Under the pieces are notes generated by a model. That model worked only from the letters and a program-made list of their open reading frames with translations. It was not told the origin of the DNA and searched no databases. Below are positions 29,101 to 33,391 of a stretch of DNA of 43,190 nucleotides, piece by piece. This DNA comes from Pseudomonadota bacterium. Its GTDB lineage: Bacteria; Desulfobacterota; Desulfobacteria; Desulfobacterales; Desulfosarcinaceae. The stretch covers positions 1-43,190 of the forward strand of contig JAEYRZ010000061.1 in assembly GCA_023435265.1 (NCBI GenBank), in the 5' to 3' direction. Within the stretch, counting starts at the first letter, position 1. Each line of letters opens with the position of its first letter. The position numbers were made by a program, and so were the translations under genes.

Positions 29101-30849
29101 GTCGCCGAGCACGGCGACCGGATCGATTACCTGCTTGGCGGCGCCTCGGCAACGGTCAATACGACCTGGAACACGCAGACCCATCCACCTGGACAATACG
29201 CCGCGATATTGACGGTCCGGCAGGGAGCGCAGGAGATCGGCCGGACCGAGCGGATGTTCTCCATCGATGAAGTAAACCGGCTGAATGGCAATCTGGAAGT
29301 GCAGCCCGCCATCGCGAGGGCCGGAACGGAGGTCGCCGTCGATTACACGGTGACTCATTCCGGAAATGTACCGGTGAACGGGTTGCCTCTGGTGGTCGCC
29401 GTGGTCGACCCGCTCACCCTGGGCGACATCTCAGCCCAGGCTGCCAGTGCCGATATCGGCGTGGGCGGTGTGCATACGGGTACGTTCCTGTTCCCGACAA
29501 GCGGTTACGCACCCGGCCGCTATGATGTCCAATTGCGCAGCATCGGCGGTCAAGGTTCGCCCGTCCTGGCCAAAGCAGCCCTGACCATACAATCCGGCAC
29601 CCAATTGCCGGTTCATCTCAGCGGCACCCTGGAAGCCGATCCGAACAGCGTGCTGGCCGGCCAGTCGATAACCCTGCGCTACACCGTCACCAACGGCGGC
29701 AGTATGAACCTGGATCGGGTCTGCCTGCGCCTCGCCGTGCCGGAAGGAGTTTCCGGCGATTTCCAGCGGAATCCGGTGCTTCCGGCAGGGGTCACCTTGA
29801 GCGGTCGATTTGTCATACCCACCGCCGCGCTGATCCCGGACAGCTACAGCAGCGCGTTGTTGGTCACCTTGACCGGCGATCCGGCCGAAGCCGAATTGGC
29901 GGGCACGACCTTCACGGTCGTCGCCCCCGAGCCCAGGATCCACAATCCGGTGGCCGTTTCCGGCGGACCGTACATCGCCGCCGCTGGTGAACCGATCCAG
30001 TTGGACGGATCGGGCTCCTTCGACCTGGACGAAGGCCGCAGCGCGTCAGGAGAGCCGCCCTTTGACACCATTACGGCGTACGCCTGGGAAACCAGCATGG
30101 TGGAGCCGCTGATCTTCGACGACGCCGTTGGACCCATGGCCGAGCTGCCCGGATTCGATACGCCGGGAATCCACCCCATCGCCCTGCGGGTCACCGACAA
30201 TACCCAGGCGGCCTTTCCCGGCGAAGGCTTGCCGGATTTGCTCGGCGTCCAAATTACCGATGTGTTCGTGTACGTAGCGGACTTCATCGACCTCACCGCA
30301 AAGCGCCGGCAGGCCGGATGCCGCCTGGCGTGGACGCCCATCGGGGCTGCCGGATATGAAATCCTGCGTTCGGCGGACGGCCCCAACCGGGGGTTCGAAA
30401 CCATCGCCGCAACCGCCGCCGGCGATACCACCTACCTTGACCAGGGAATCGAAGCGGATCAATGCTACTGGTACCGGGTGCGGTGCGTCCTGGACGAAGA
30501 AGCCCGGGTCTCCCGGGCCGTACCTCTCGGGGAGGTGGAAGATGAGGATTCCGACGGCGATGGCGTTGCGGACATCGCCGACCTTTGCCCGGGTACGCCG
30601 CCCGGGGTCGTGGTAGATGAAAACGGCTGCTGCGGCGAGCAGTTGGTGGATCTGGACTGCCCCTGCGAAAAGACGCCGGACTGGAGGAACCACGGCGCCT
30701 ACGTCTCCTGCGTCAGCCACTCGGCTATTCGCCAGGTCGCAGCCGGACTGATCACGGATCAAGAAAAATGTGCGCTCGTATCGGAGCGCGCCCGGAGCGA
30801 TTGCGGAAAGCATAAATGCCGCAAAATGAGTAATGTGGGACGCCCTTAA
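14179..30849 (+). CDS. Giant secreted multidomain protein (5,556 aa) with zincin-like domain, toroid, propellers and Ig/FN3 arrays
   Basis: ATG 14179 with AGGA is preferred to TTG 14158. A signal peptide (cleavage near 28) leads to a zincin-like domain: HELMH at 157-161, possible third ligand His184. Residues 355-617 form an alpha/alpha toroid with QRPDGSW, NSDGGWG and HPDGGFG repeats. Then five CARDB domains (618-1189), a FlgD-like Ig domain, TolB-like propeller 1 (about 1311-1680), three more FlgD-like Ig domains with SPNGDG turns (2010-2105, 2698-2800, 2900-3010), and alternating Ig and FN3 domains to about 4295. A discoidin domain (about 3931-4063) interrupts one FN3 and propeller 2 (4348-4658) interrupts one Ig. 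A sixth CARDB, three beta-sandwiches, a PKD-like domain, a DEDSDGDGVADIADLCP calcium motif and a Cys-rich tail follow. Likely surface or extracellular, binding polysaccharide or matrix; substrate unknown. The last three codons and stop lie in a transposon end. Confidence 0.88.
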   Translation: MPKTTGSWVMIVACSLLCLFPANQSVLAFTADVIGDYGDITVMEVSGDYDAVLGNGAANSAPREAIARQFYVTHPDDYDFLFIFTDFNFQMPLKEAVAFYMEVSNDVQGIGIDQFNNCAFFGSSGKLQGVIDMGNLANLASDPMDPDFSFTLGTMSHELMHRWGSFVRIQADDAHNLLGQDGSHWSFLLDTKGSLMYGNPWQDNRNGTFTSLNGRKYYCPLDLYLMGLADTSEVPPMLLIASPDTDHTQVSKPGVTIDGSARTVTIEDIIAVNGERLPDRAMSQKEFEVGCIFTVRPGTFKDSDLTRIRSIMDSWVVWHSGLTNGRSRIGFRKNPLESLPHNPGPGPQPHQPRPTPAEVEEAIRWLIARQRPDGSWSDSAGTTERDTAAAVRALKLSPRADTSVDAGVQWIGQARPQVGTDYLARMTESLVVAAASSETLFTELTRRKNTDGAWGPGLGYLSCPADTALALRALLAGGLLSAPDTADAVEFLKLSQNSDGGWGSSPHGSDIQATVNVLAAFAPLRVPYELNQSVQRGWYWLDLHQHPDGGFGENSGSVYDTAAVLEVLKTYDGQAGDYGPAIEYLKNTQSIDGSWHSSVFETALAAEALYRWKDSVDPDLVVKTNDVQISPGTITQTPESVTINVTVHNNGLSDAGAFYVDLYENTTAPEALLQRQSISLAGQSATTVQFVADFSGTQDRRLFIVADPENTVIETSELNNVALAILSNDLNPDPDLAVDTDDMYFSPAAVSRMPVTITLEALIHNSGRTEVPSAAVALYQDVINETAKVGERQVAVPALSSSTISFSFTVTDGDTHRYYLVTDPLDQISERNEYNNTAIKVLTSNPAYDFGLRTQDLRLSSAAAEMDQQVTITALVRNFGNRDGYNVPVRFYFEQEGIAYDIATLAVDLPAGGQVERQVAWKADRPGTALQVWVRVDPFDAFSEVSETNNSISAPLTVNPYPEPNLRITHEDIAISPMPALQGRSAAITASIANDGGAQADAVQVDFAWHKPGNSPEPLGRRTVAGIPPGQTIQAGWTIDPVNVTDLRHITVTVDPSNAIREVKEDDNSAFAEMPVSSLPDFIIHSSSISFDPWAPADGEAVAVAVAVQNAGGQAGRDVPIALYEDGRQIAIGTIAGIPGNSQASISFIYETAGKSGTHYLQAVVDPNRTILEQDSDNNTAGRTIAIQNSDLWLSQSYISANGDPGRNSTTMFFRLDQAADVVVVVVDEEGEIVRSFNGDELLQTSGGSITWDGRDERGALVPDGAYQIQVRDLPGNILHSMKVTVDNDLSPLAEAAGTGYISARNVTCLLPQIEKWQWFSDESGIIFEIRQADEDAPEYPPGVYTMTPSGGDIRLIVPSEWTDSRDPNYDYRFGGFALSPDDNTVAVLVCKLQRYGNGRSYEFWCMDRNGVNPILIDAVVSVSEDGTRTGDSFRDDHIHWSPDGRRLAYVVHNDNMNTRGDGLWIAEPDGTAKVSLPFENERSLDEIHWAPDGQRLCYMKYGADRQETYVVGALSGQTRDIFQVPAHEHSYWPQWIDATHFVFSYYDAPRSRDAIVVLDARDNTATEFDAVADGHQLYDIKVHPSREGFAFTSGPAQWSPVGDALLRYCDINGRCETLHLSKTIGSCFSLSDLAWSPLGDKLAFYDSFYAAVGENGYFGNVVVTDWASRRPRSVPVSYIDELSCAAPQSYHVWIRQNGMWLEQGALHYGADLETKSVALPDLTPDTQGNVVLRVTQVGTLDANVDSVALINANDAVAPSKAVVLGTGEDILQKVGAQDGRLAKATAATIEYEWNHLDPQPGILFQMHANEPNSPDSGPGEGGGDAGDTKSAFMTDSSRWLDYGRWLIGADYEEGLFALNAKTGEKAFFGLEWWEAEPSPNKRYVTQEIYVDPEDPCDSRGYTDLWVLKSLLNLTAELKIVRRDSYLELRGTAADRNFLHYRLEYSDAENPDTWHQIRPPVEHMVMDDLLIEWVPPRAGIYSVRMTAVDKVGHTAVDSRRVAWGLESPIADLYLADEYVSPNGDGIKDTLELHHTVREPVSLEFYISNQQTRQRVATLLRSYATVPADNGKAVLLWDGRDDSGRIVPDGAYSVEVLGYAYAFVIDNTPPDVTFELTRIETTDANDENIANACLRGITRDDHFLKWEIEHGQGDSPQEWHPLESGVGSHGSVSEGRSQPETIHTLHPDALNAMAGHKFRITVEDRAGNKRTAATERLEELLVLFEWKKPNQTGGWMGIPVMRMDDGSFGFPGSAALMITHLDTDRHQLKAVNTVRTQNEIVLQYRTGIQWHDGPRIQGAAGGAVVYEFPGRIPNLDSVNAVRLMAIDENTVRHYSNVISTRELFNIECVVCAGTACFVNIEVYPFEELAYLAFVAGSTTESAIIRKWDNSGGQIVPRGEISVLVPPDVEGSRAWVSAVGVSGHQYTERGRRKLERCAPPEVPPSADSAADSLSVIYPRSSVCSTPASGTIKIEAFIDRKEERELTKLAYYVRRRDNTVHLLRAYDLQTEPWGRAELDPYAKDGNGLFLYPEGVYPVWAVVTETVADQGIESEISHLIDDMPKSCGTGNPEDSGTSQAHLIVDRSLPQGGLLAPAAGVICPVAMGNRLGVEVQGTAHDAVRRASYKVEYGYGHAVEDDAWRSAVNMSGGTLSGFTGNPADIWDVTSLLAGEVTLRLSVYDVAGNCYCKKYFLNIHGGHHLSASVDKNLFSPNGDGILDEVDIRYSADKAVSITVTVLQNNDIVRTIASGLQYQGGTGELSWDGRDDGAQPVADGFYTIRVASKDSCANVLYEDIEGIEVDISPPAALIDYPKPSHILGTMVEVQGTATDVHMLDYTLALFDETGSELLQTLAASKNQVDKGILGRWNTYGIEGVRILKLTARDTAGNAARTQERIDLRDRGFLITDLSVSPGIFSPNDDGTLESVDIHYSLNSAFNENFNLRLEIVDANQNTIRAFSQENAPAGSGSFTWNGRNAAGQPVADGLYQAVLSASLASSPSAAQKEKISIVLDVTPPDVQIRQPLDRAFLQGSFEIVGSLNDANLEHYLLTLSGPAGGRTLQEGNVNRQDHLFARLKDPAEGQYTLTLAAEDRGGTETIKTLSITIDKTAPRLELESPQSGAAFGGNRPEIAIKGSVVEEHSDMWQLRYRLQSAGPEEWIVLNEGSTPPDAVTHIWAVGAESGVADGRYVLSLSARDKAGLASTLGADILIDNTEPIVSIAAPAGGTFIKEPTVIAGTADDHNLIGYTVEMAEGECGQAARWIPIAQAAAPVQDGTLAQWRGLPPDGSYCLRVFAEDAVQNGNQASVQVTVDTHPPAAPTLTGFLENVSRVHLAWTAVPDEDLSGYAVYRNGGRLNADVITAAEYIDTDLVQGTYQYAVRSVDRAGWESLPSNTVTLEVDLDPPAARILTPQNGVAVADLVTVLGTAYSRDDFKIYRLYAGEGAAPSGWQLIGQSPVPASYGMLGQWDTVALNSGQPYTLKLEAEDLSGNVGTHQVTVTVDNQPPAAPVLVSAVSQGSLSSAADVVWLANSEPDLAGYLLYRNDDPANAAGSAVGDPTPHLLAATAYTDANLPDGTYEYYLQAMDKARNLSLPSNRLSVTIDAHAPRATIAVPQAGFAFDRSIMVGAACPDTDLASIQFQYKAAAAGDWINLGTAVTAVPFVTYLDPVDHALAYGSYNLRAVATDKGGRTDNDPPPITVDYRDITPPAAPLDLAARVDGGIVTLTWTAGTDSDLAGYNICEIRDNAPVRLNAAPVTRTRYIPPGEEDGLPDKLYYFQVFAVDGDGNQSLGSAIVPALVYTPWVGQPFTPTATALCSLFGQAMAADRVEIFDDSGAGALPAGTVTADEQGFFTADVALLPGLNRITVRATDKQGNVSKNAPEVVVVHATAPAAPTGLSGEVDGHDCLLAWNPNQENDLAGYNLFRNGRQLNTDVLASGGTAGASVSTDIAGNARDGDASTAWRCSVYPLGQPAWWQLNLAQPVMIRRLAVDWLNESCAPRKFTVQAWTGYTWLPLINVMDNTRADNTFDVTPAYATDRIRLAIPADGGPAYGSTVNLSELRLWQADPAIGEIYLDQNVADGTHAYHLEAVNTLGMVSPPSRAIQVAIGDVTPPGAPVDFTAVAQGSTALLNWAPPADSDLAGYHIYRLAGGRWQRLTEPMIAITTYSDSNLANGSHVYRATAVDTVGNESAPSNEAAALVNLALPSQPINVTAVPLPQGGSINVCWEAVSGAAGYHLYRATAAGGPYTLVTSELLTEICYLDSGLIDGQNYFYIVHAVDALGNESAASSEAAAAPQDLVPPAAPILFAPTIAGVPISVGAAQTDIYGWAEPGAEIALYSGGFLYDTALSAFNDSIAEHNFIAPGDDGEQVNEFALSPDGRRVAYTIYDNATSGYVCRIYDIESGSHTSLTGYIDNLAWSPDGTSLAFAMDTNYGGRVAIYNIQENQRRQINAISEYFDERTPTWSPDGRRLLYVGNQFEWTDRICSYDPARGEVEQLADAPDGCYPLLSPDGRYLGYLVDSWPDDQLFIADLQSVAEPVMVADHIRRDSRGRPCAAWDPQGGVLAYIAETGGSSDIYTVDAADLSIEPRTRLGDITGFAWLPGRRYFSYVRHAENLWIQSRDGAEIRHVPGLPFDARFNGLSVSEQGRIGYRFDRSVILLSPAGRFEFQAVSLSPGENIFSAGATDAAGNSSPSSDPIVIDVDSTMLPDLQITDADLFHYPYVPVAGGQVLFTVIVRNSGFAPAANVRVDCHVWDALDRTEPAYSTTIPLLAAGAEQLVQFEWNSAGLAGRTALIVELDPGDAVFEAVEYNNMAYRNLYVAAAEGLFMNTDTQYGLFTADEDVNITVEIYNGSQERDVTLAVTILDSLQNPVAAVAQETFRLPYAPLTNRFFTWNTARTLVGDYFVRSVLYDSSGQLAENLVPFTIEAPLELKTDLYTDRQHYEPYQAVQIHAALLNRTPNMMLTDLAARIVVQNAAGEIVAEHGDRIDYLLGGASATVNTTWNTQTHPPGQYAAILTVRQGAQEIGRTERMFSIDEVNRLNGNLEVQPAIARAGTEVAVDYTVTHSGNVPVNGLPLVVAVVDPLTLGDISAQAASADIGVGGVHTGTFLFPTSGYAPGRYDVQLRSIGGQGSPVLAKAALTIQSGTQLPVHLSGTLEADPNSVLAGQSITLRYTVTNGGSMNLDRVCLRLAVPEGVSGDFQRNPVLPAGVTLSGRFVIPTAALIPDSYSSALLVTLTGDPAEAELAGTTFTVVAPEPRIHNPVAVSGGPYIAAAGEPIQLDGSGSFDLDEGRSASGEPPFDTITAYAWETSMVEPLIFDDAVGPMAELPGFDTPGIHPIALRVTDNTQAAFPGEGLPDLLGVQITDVFVYVADFIDLTAKRRQAGCRLAWTPIGAAGYEILRSADGPNRGFETIAATAAGDTTYLDQGIEADQCYWYRVRCVLDEEARVSRAVPLGEVEDEDSDGDGVADIADLCPGTPPGVVVDENGCCGEQLVDLDCPCEKTPDWRNHGAYVSCVSHSAIRQVAAGLITDQEKCALVSERARSDCGKHKCRKMSNVGRP

Positions 30850-30860
30850 CTTATTAACTT
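30837..30860 (+). repeat. Left terminal inverted repeat
   Basis: Supplies the last three codons and TAA of the giant gene and, on the other strand, the TAA of the transposase; the two stops overlap in TTAA at 30846-30849. Confidence 0.85.
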
Positions 30861-31859
30861 ATCCAAGCAATAACCTTCATTCTTGACAATCTCGGCGCCT
30901 CGCTGAACCGACTTGCTTACGGCCACGGTCGAAATTCCGAACCTGCGCGCCAGGTTGGTCATGCTCATCCCAAGCTCCCGAACCGCCCAAAAGCAGATCA
31001 GGCTGCGGGCAGCGACCCGGCTTCGGTACCGGCCTTTCCGCCAAATCTCCTCAACCGGCACATCCAAAAGCCCGGAAACTATTGCAGCTAAGTAATCGGC
31101 ATCTACTCCGCGGGCCTTCAAAGCATACCCGCGCTCAAAGGCATCTTCGGCTTCAGACATAATGAGAGCGACAAAATCCCCATCGCCTAAAATGCGCTCA
31201 TCGCTTTTGACATGGATTTTGGCCTTGCGCGCCGCTTTGACGGCCGCCCAGCCCCCGTTGCTGCGAATCAACCCGCCGCCGGTCAAATCCGCCCGCCGGC
31301 CTTGATCGATTCCTTTTTCAACATAATCCCGGTAGCTGCGCCTGGCGGAACCAGTTCTTTGGCCAAAACGCTCCAGCACCGCCTTGCAGTGCTGCCAGGA
31401 ATGCGCCTGCTTGCCCATGAGGGCACTGTGCCCTGAAAAGGGATAGACGTCCAGCTCGCCTAAATCTTTTACAAGACGTGACCGCAGTGGATTCAGGTGA
31501 ATATAGCGCACTAGTTCAGAAAAATAGGCATCTTCCTGACACAGGATGGACTTATACCGGTTCTGGAAAAGATGACCGGCTCTTTTGTGGCGTCGGTTGA
31601 AATGGATGGCATGCCCGGTTAACAGCCGCCGCATGACGGTGGCCACCGGCGCCGCACCGGTTCGGAGCAGCAGGTGAAAGTGATTGGGGAGCAGCGCCCA
31701 GGCGTAGCAAGAGGTCTGGGTTTGCTCGATGATTCGAGCGAATCGGCTTAAAAAAGCAAAGCGGTCCTGATCATCGGCGAATATTTTTCTGCGCTCGATT
31801 CCGCGCACGATGATGTGGTGCAGCGCTCCGGCGGCGTCTATGCGGGATTGTCTGGGCAT
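30846..31859 (-). CDS. REP-associated/IS200-like Y1 transposase with DnaA-like C-terminal domain
   Basis: 337 residues. The N-terminal Y1 domain has GALHHIIVRGIERRKIF, the HUH histidines in LLPNHFHLLLRTG (about 57-69) and the candidate nucleophile Tyr in VRYIHLNPLRSRLV (about 128). HUH enzymes of this kind cut and rejoin single-stranded DNA at hairpins. From about residue 225 a helical domain follows (DYLAAIVSGLLDVPVEEIWR, then SMTNLARRFGISTVAVSK), which resembles the DNA-binding C-terminal domain of DnaA and is common in long members of this group. Motifs look intact. Only the 24-bp repeats flank it; no second gene is present. The long palindromes elsewhere in the window could be substrates of such an enzyme, but they do not share its terminal sequence. 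Confidence 0.88.
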   Translation of the reverse strand: MPRQSRIDAAGALHHIIVRGIERRKIFADDQDRFAFLSRFARIIEQTQTSCYAWALLPNHFHLLLRTGAAPVATVMRRLLTGHAIHFNRRHKRAGHLFQNRYKSILCQEDAYFSELVRYIHLNPLRSRLVKDLGELDVYPFSGHSALMGKQAHSWQHCKAVLERFGQRTGSARRSYRDYVEKGIDQGRRADLTGGGLIRSNGGWAAVKAARKAKIHVKSDERILGDGDFVALIMSEAEDAFERGYALKARGVDADYLAAIVSGLLDVPVEEIWRKGRYRSRVAARSLICFWAVRELGMSMTNLARRFGISTVAVSKSVQRGAEIVKNEGYCLDKLIS

Positions 31860-31894
31860 GGGTGCTTGCCTATCGGACCGGAAGGGTATATGTC

Positions 31895-31918
31895 AAGTTA
31901 ATAAGTTAAGGGCGTCCC
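31895..31918 (-). repeat. Right terminal inverted repeat
   Basis: Exact reverse complement of 30837-30860. It encodes the last six residues (GTPLTY) and the TAA stop of the DinB-family gene. Confidence 0.85.
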
Positions 31919-32359
31919 CAATAACCCGAGCTGTTTGAAGTGCAGCCGCATGTGCGCCACATAGTCTTCGGCCAGGAATTTGAGCGTCACCGGCGGGTTC
32001 GAACCGATGCGGCAGGTGTGCGCTTGTCTTTCCGGCGGTATGCGGCGGATGATGTGCGCCAGCTGGACATTGTAGTATTTCCAGAGCAGAAGCAGTTCTT
32101 CCCAGGCGGCCTCCTGGTAGGCGTTCAGCTCGACCCAGCGCTCCTGGTCGTAGGGCGCAAAAGGAAGGTCCGACTGCTGCTGGGCGCGAATGAACCGCTG
32201 GTGGTTGTTGGCCGCGGAGTCGATGAGGTGTCCGACGATCTCCTTCTTGGACCACTGTCCGGGGCCGGGGCGGCGCGCGGCTGTTTGCGCGTCAATCGAT
32301 TTCAGCCGCTGAAATGCGGCTTCGACCATGCCTGCTAAAGTTTCGGCGACGTCGTTCAT
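31898..32359 (-). CDS. DinB-family protein with transposon-supplied C-terminus
   Basis: 153 residues forming a four-helix bundle: AETLAGMVEAAFQRLKSID, WSKKEIVGHLIDSAANNHQR (candidate metal ligand His), WEELLLLWKYYNVQLAHIIR and LAEDYVAHMRLHFKQL (HxxxH, the other two ligands). DinB/DUF664 proteins bind a divalent metal; several are thiol S-transferases, but the reaction here is unknown. ATG 32359 with GGAGGGAG upstream is chosen over the preceding GTG. The six residues GTPLTY and the stop come from the inserted element; the helical core ends before them, so the protein may still fold. It follows the LysE-type gene with a 14-base gap and is probably co-transcribed with it. Confidence 0.8.
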   Translation of the reverse strand: MNDVAETLAGMVEAAFQRLKSIDAQTAARRPGPGQWSKKEIVGHLIDSAANNHQRFIRAQQQSDLPFAPYDQERWVELNAYQEAAWEELLLLWKYYNVQLAHIIRRIPPERQAHTCRIGSNPPVTLKFLAEDYVAHMRLHFKQLGLLGTPLTY

Positions 32360-32373
32360 CACTTCTCCCTCCG

Positions 32374-33006
32374 TTAATCATGCTTGAAAGCCAGTTGGAG
32401 TCCCAGGCCGATAAATACCATACCGCTGATTTTGGGCAAAACTCTGCCGATGATCGAATGCCGGCGCAGCCGCTCGGTCATGCGCGATGCGGTGTAGGCC
32501 AGGAAGAAACACCAGAGCGCGCCGGTGACGAGAAAGGTTCCTCCCAGAACAAGGAACGGCGCCGGGCTGTGGGCTGCTTCGGGACGGACGAACTGCGGCA
32601 GAAAAGAGAGGAAGAAAAGCGCCACCTTGGGATTCAGCACATTGGTGACCACGCCCTGCCGGTAGATCCTGCGCAGCAGCAGGGGGCCGCCCGCATTCGG
32701 CTGATGAGCAATCACGGTCGACGTCTGGCGCAGCATCTGAACGCCCAGGAAGACCAGGTAGCCCGCGCCGCCCCACTTCACCAGCGTGAACAGGGCGGCG
32801 GACGTTTTCAGCAGTATGGACAGTCCGCACGCGGCACAGACGATGTGCACCACCAATCCGGTCGCAATACCGAGCACCGAGACGACGCCCGCCTTTCTGC
32901 CCTGGGCGATGCTGCGGGTCAGGATGTACATGGTGTCGGCGCCGGGTGTGATGTTGAGCAGAATCCCGGCGATCAGAAAGCCTAGATAATTTTCGATTCC
33001 CCACAT
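32374..33006 (-). CDS. LysE/RhtB-family exporter
   Basis: 210 residues with six membrane helices. The family opening LGFLIAGILLNITPGADTMY (about residues 8-27) has the NITPGAD motif, and YRQGVVTNVLNPKVALFFLS (about 115-134) has the second NPK motif. RhtB-type proteins export amino acids or related small molecules; the substrate cannot be told from sequence. No LysR-type regulator is adjacent. The start is ATG 33006 with a weak ribosome site. The DinB gene follows at once downstream. Confidence 0.85.
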   Translation of the reverse strand: MWGIENYLGFLIAGILLNITPGADTMYILTRSIAQGRKAGVVSVLGIATGLVVHIVCAACGLSILLKTSAALFTLVKWGGAGYLVFLGVQMLRQTSTVIAHQPNAGGPLLLRRIYRQGVVTNVLNPKVALFFLSFLPQFVRPEAAHSPAPFLVLGGTFLVTGALWCFFLAYTASRMTERLRRHSIIGRVLPKISGMVFIGLGLQLAFKHD

Positions 33007-33076
33007 CGGTTGCGTTCCATTGATTGTTTGAGGCGGCGTCAGGCTTTCAGCAGGCGCAAATACAGGGACATGAGGC

Positions 33077-33106
33077 TTTCACCACAGAGAACATAGAGAA
33101 AAGCGA
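33077..33106 (+). repeat. Degenerate copy of the CACAGAG-type repeat
   Basis: TTTCACCACAGAG followed by AACATAGAGAAAAG matches, with small changes, the reverse complement of the right arm of the repeat at 43116-43185. Confidence 0.55.
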
Positions 33107-33264
33107 GAAAAACCCTATGTCGATTCCGGGATGAGCCGAGGACCGGCCCGTCGCCTTTTTACGCCATGGAGCACTTATTCCGGCCGGCTCACCTTAGTAC
33201 AGACCGGATGCAGTTCCAAGGCGTTTTTACATGTTCGCTTTTTCGATCTTCTTTTCGAAATCAC

Positions 33265-33292
33265 TTGCGGATGAAGCATGGGCGGGTATAAT
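33265..33292 (+). promoter_or_regulatory. Sigma-70-type promoter candidate for the acyl-CoA synthetase operon
   Basis: TTGCGG (33265-33270), 16 bases, then a perfect TATAAT (33287-33292). It would give a leader of about 93 bases before the ATG at 33392. Confidence 0.45.
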
Positions 33293-33391
33293 TTAAATCC
33301 TTTTTGCATCGCCCTGTCGGGGCGGTCGGAAGGGGCCGCATGAAGTGTTCCGCAGTGGGGTGTGGAATCAACTTCATGGAAAGGAAAATAA

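Larger units (their letters stand above)
30837..31918. mobile_element. Y1-transposase element with 24-bp terminal inverted repeats
   Basis: A 1,082-bp unit bounded by perfect 24-bp inverted repeats (30837-30860 and 31895-31918, starting GGGACGCCCTTAACTT) and filled by one transposase gene. The flanks (ATGT on the left, CAAT on the right) show no target duplication, as expected for HUH transposases. The repeats contain TTAACTTATTAA, which gives stop codons in several frames. It has landed between two convergent genes. Confidence 0.8.
33007..33391. other. Divergent intergenic region
   Basis: It lies between the LysE-type gene (leftward) and the acyl-CoA synthetase gene (rightward). It contains a degenerate CACAGAG-type repeat copy (33077-33106), a promoter candidate (33265-33292) and a small hairpin CGCCC/GGGCG in the predicted leader. 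Confidence 0.5.
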
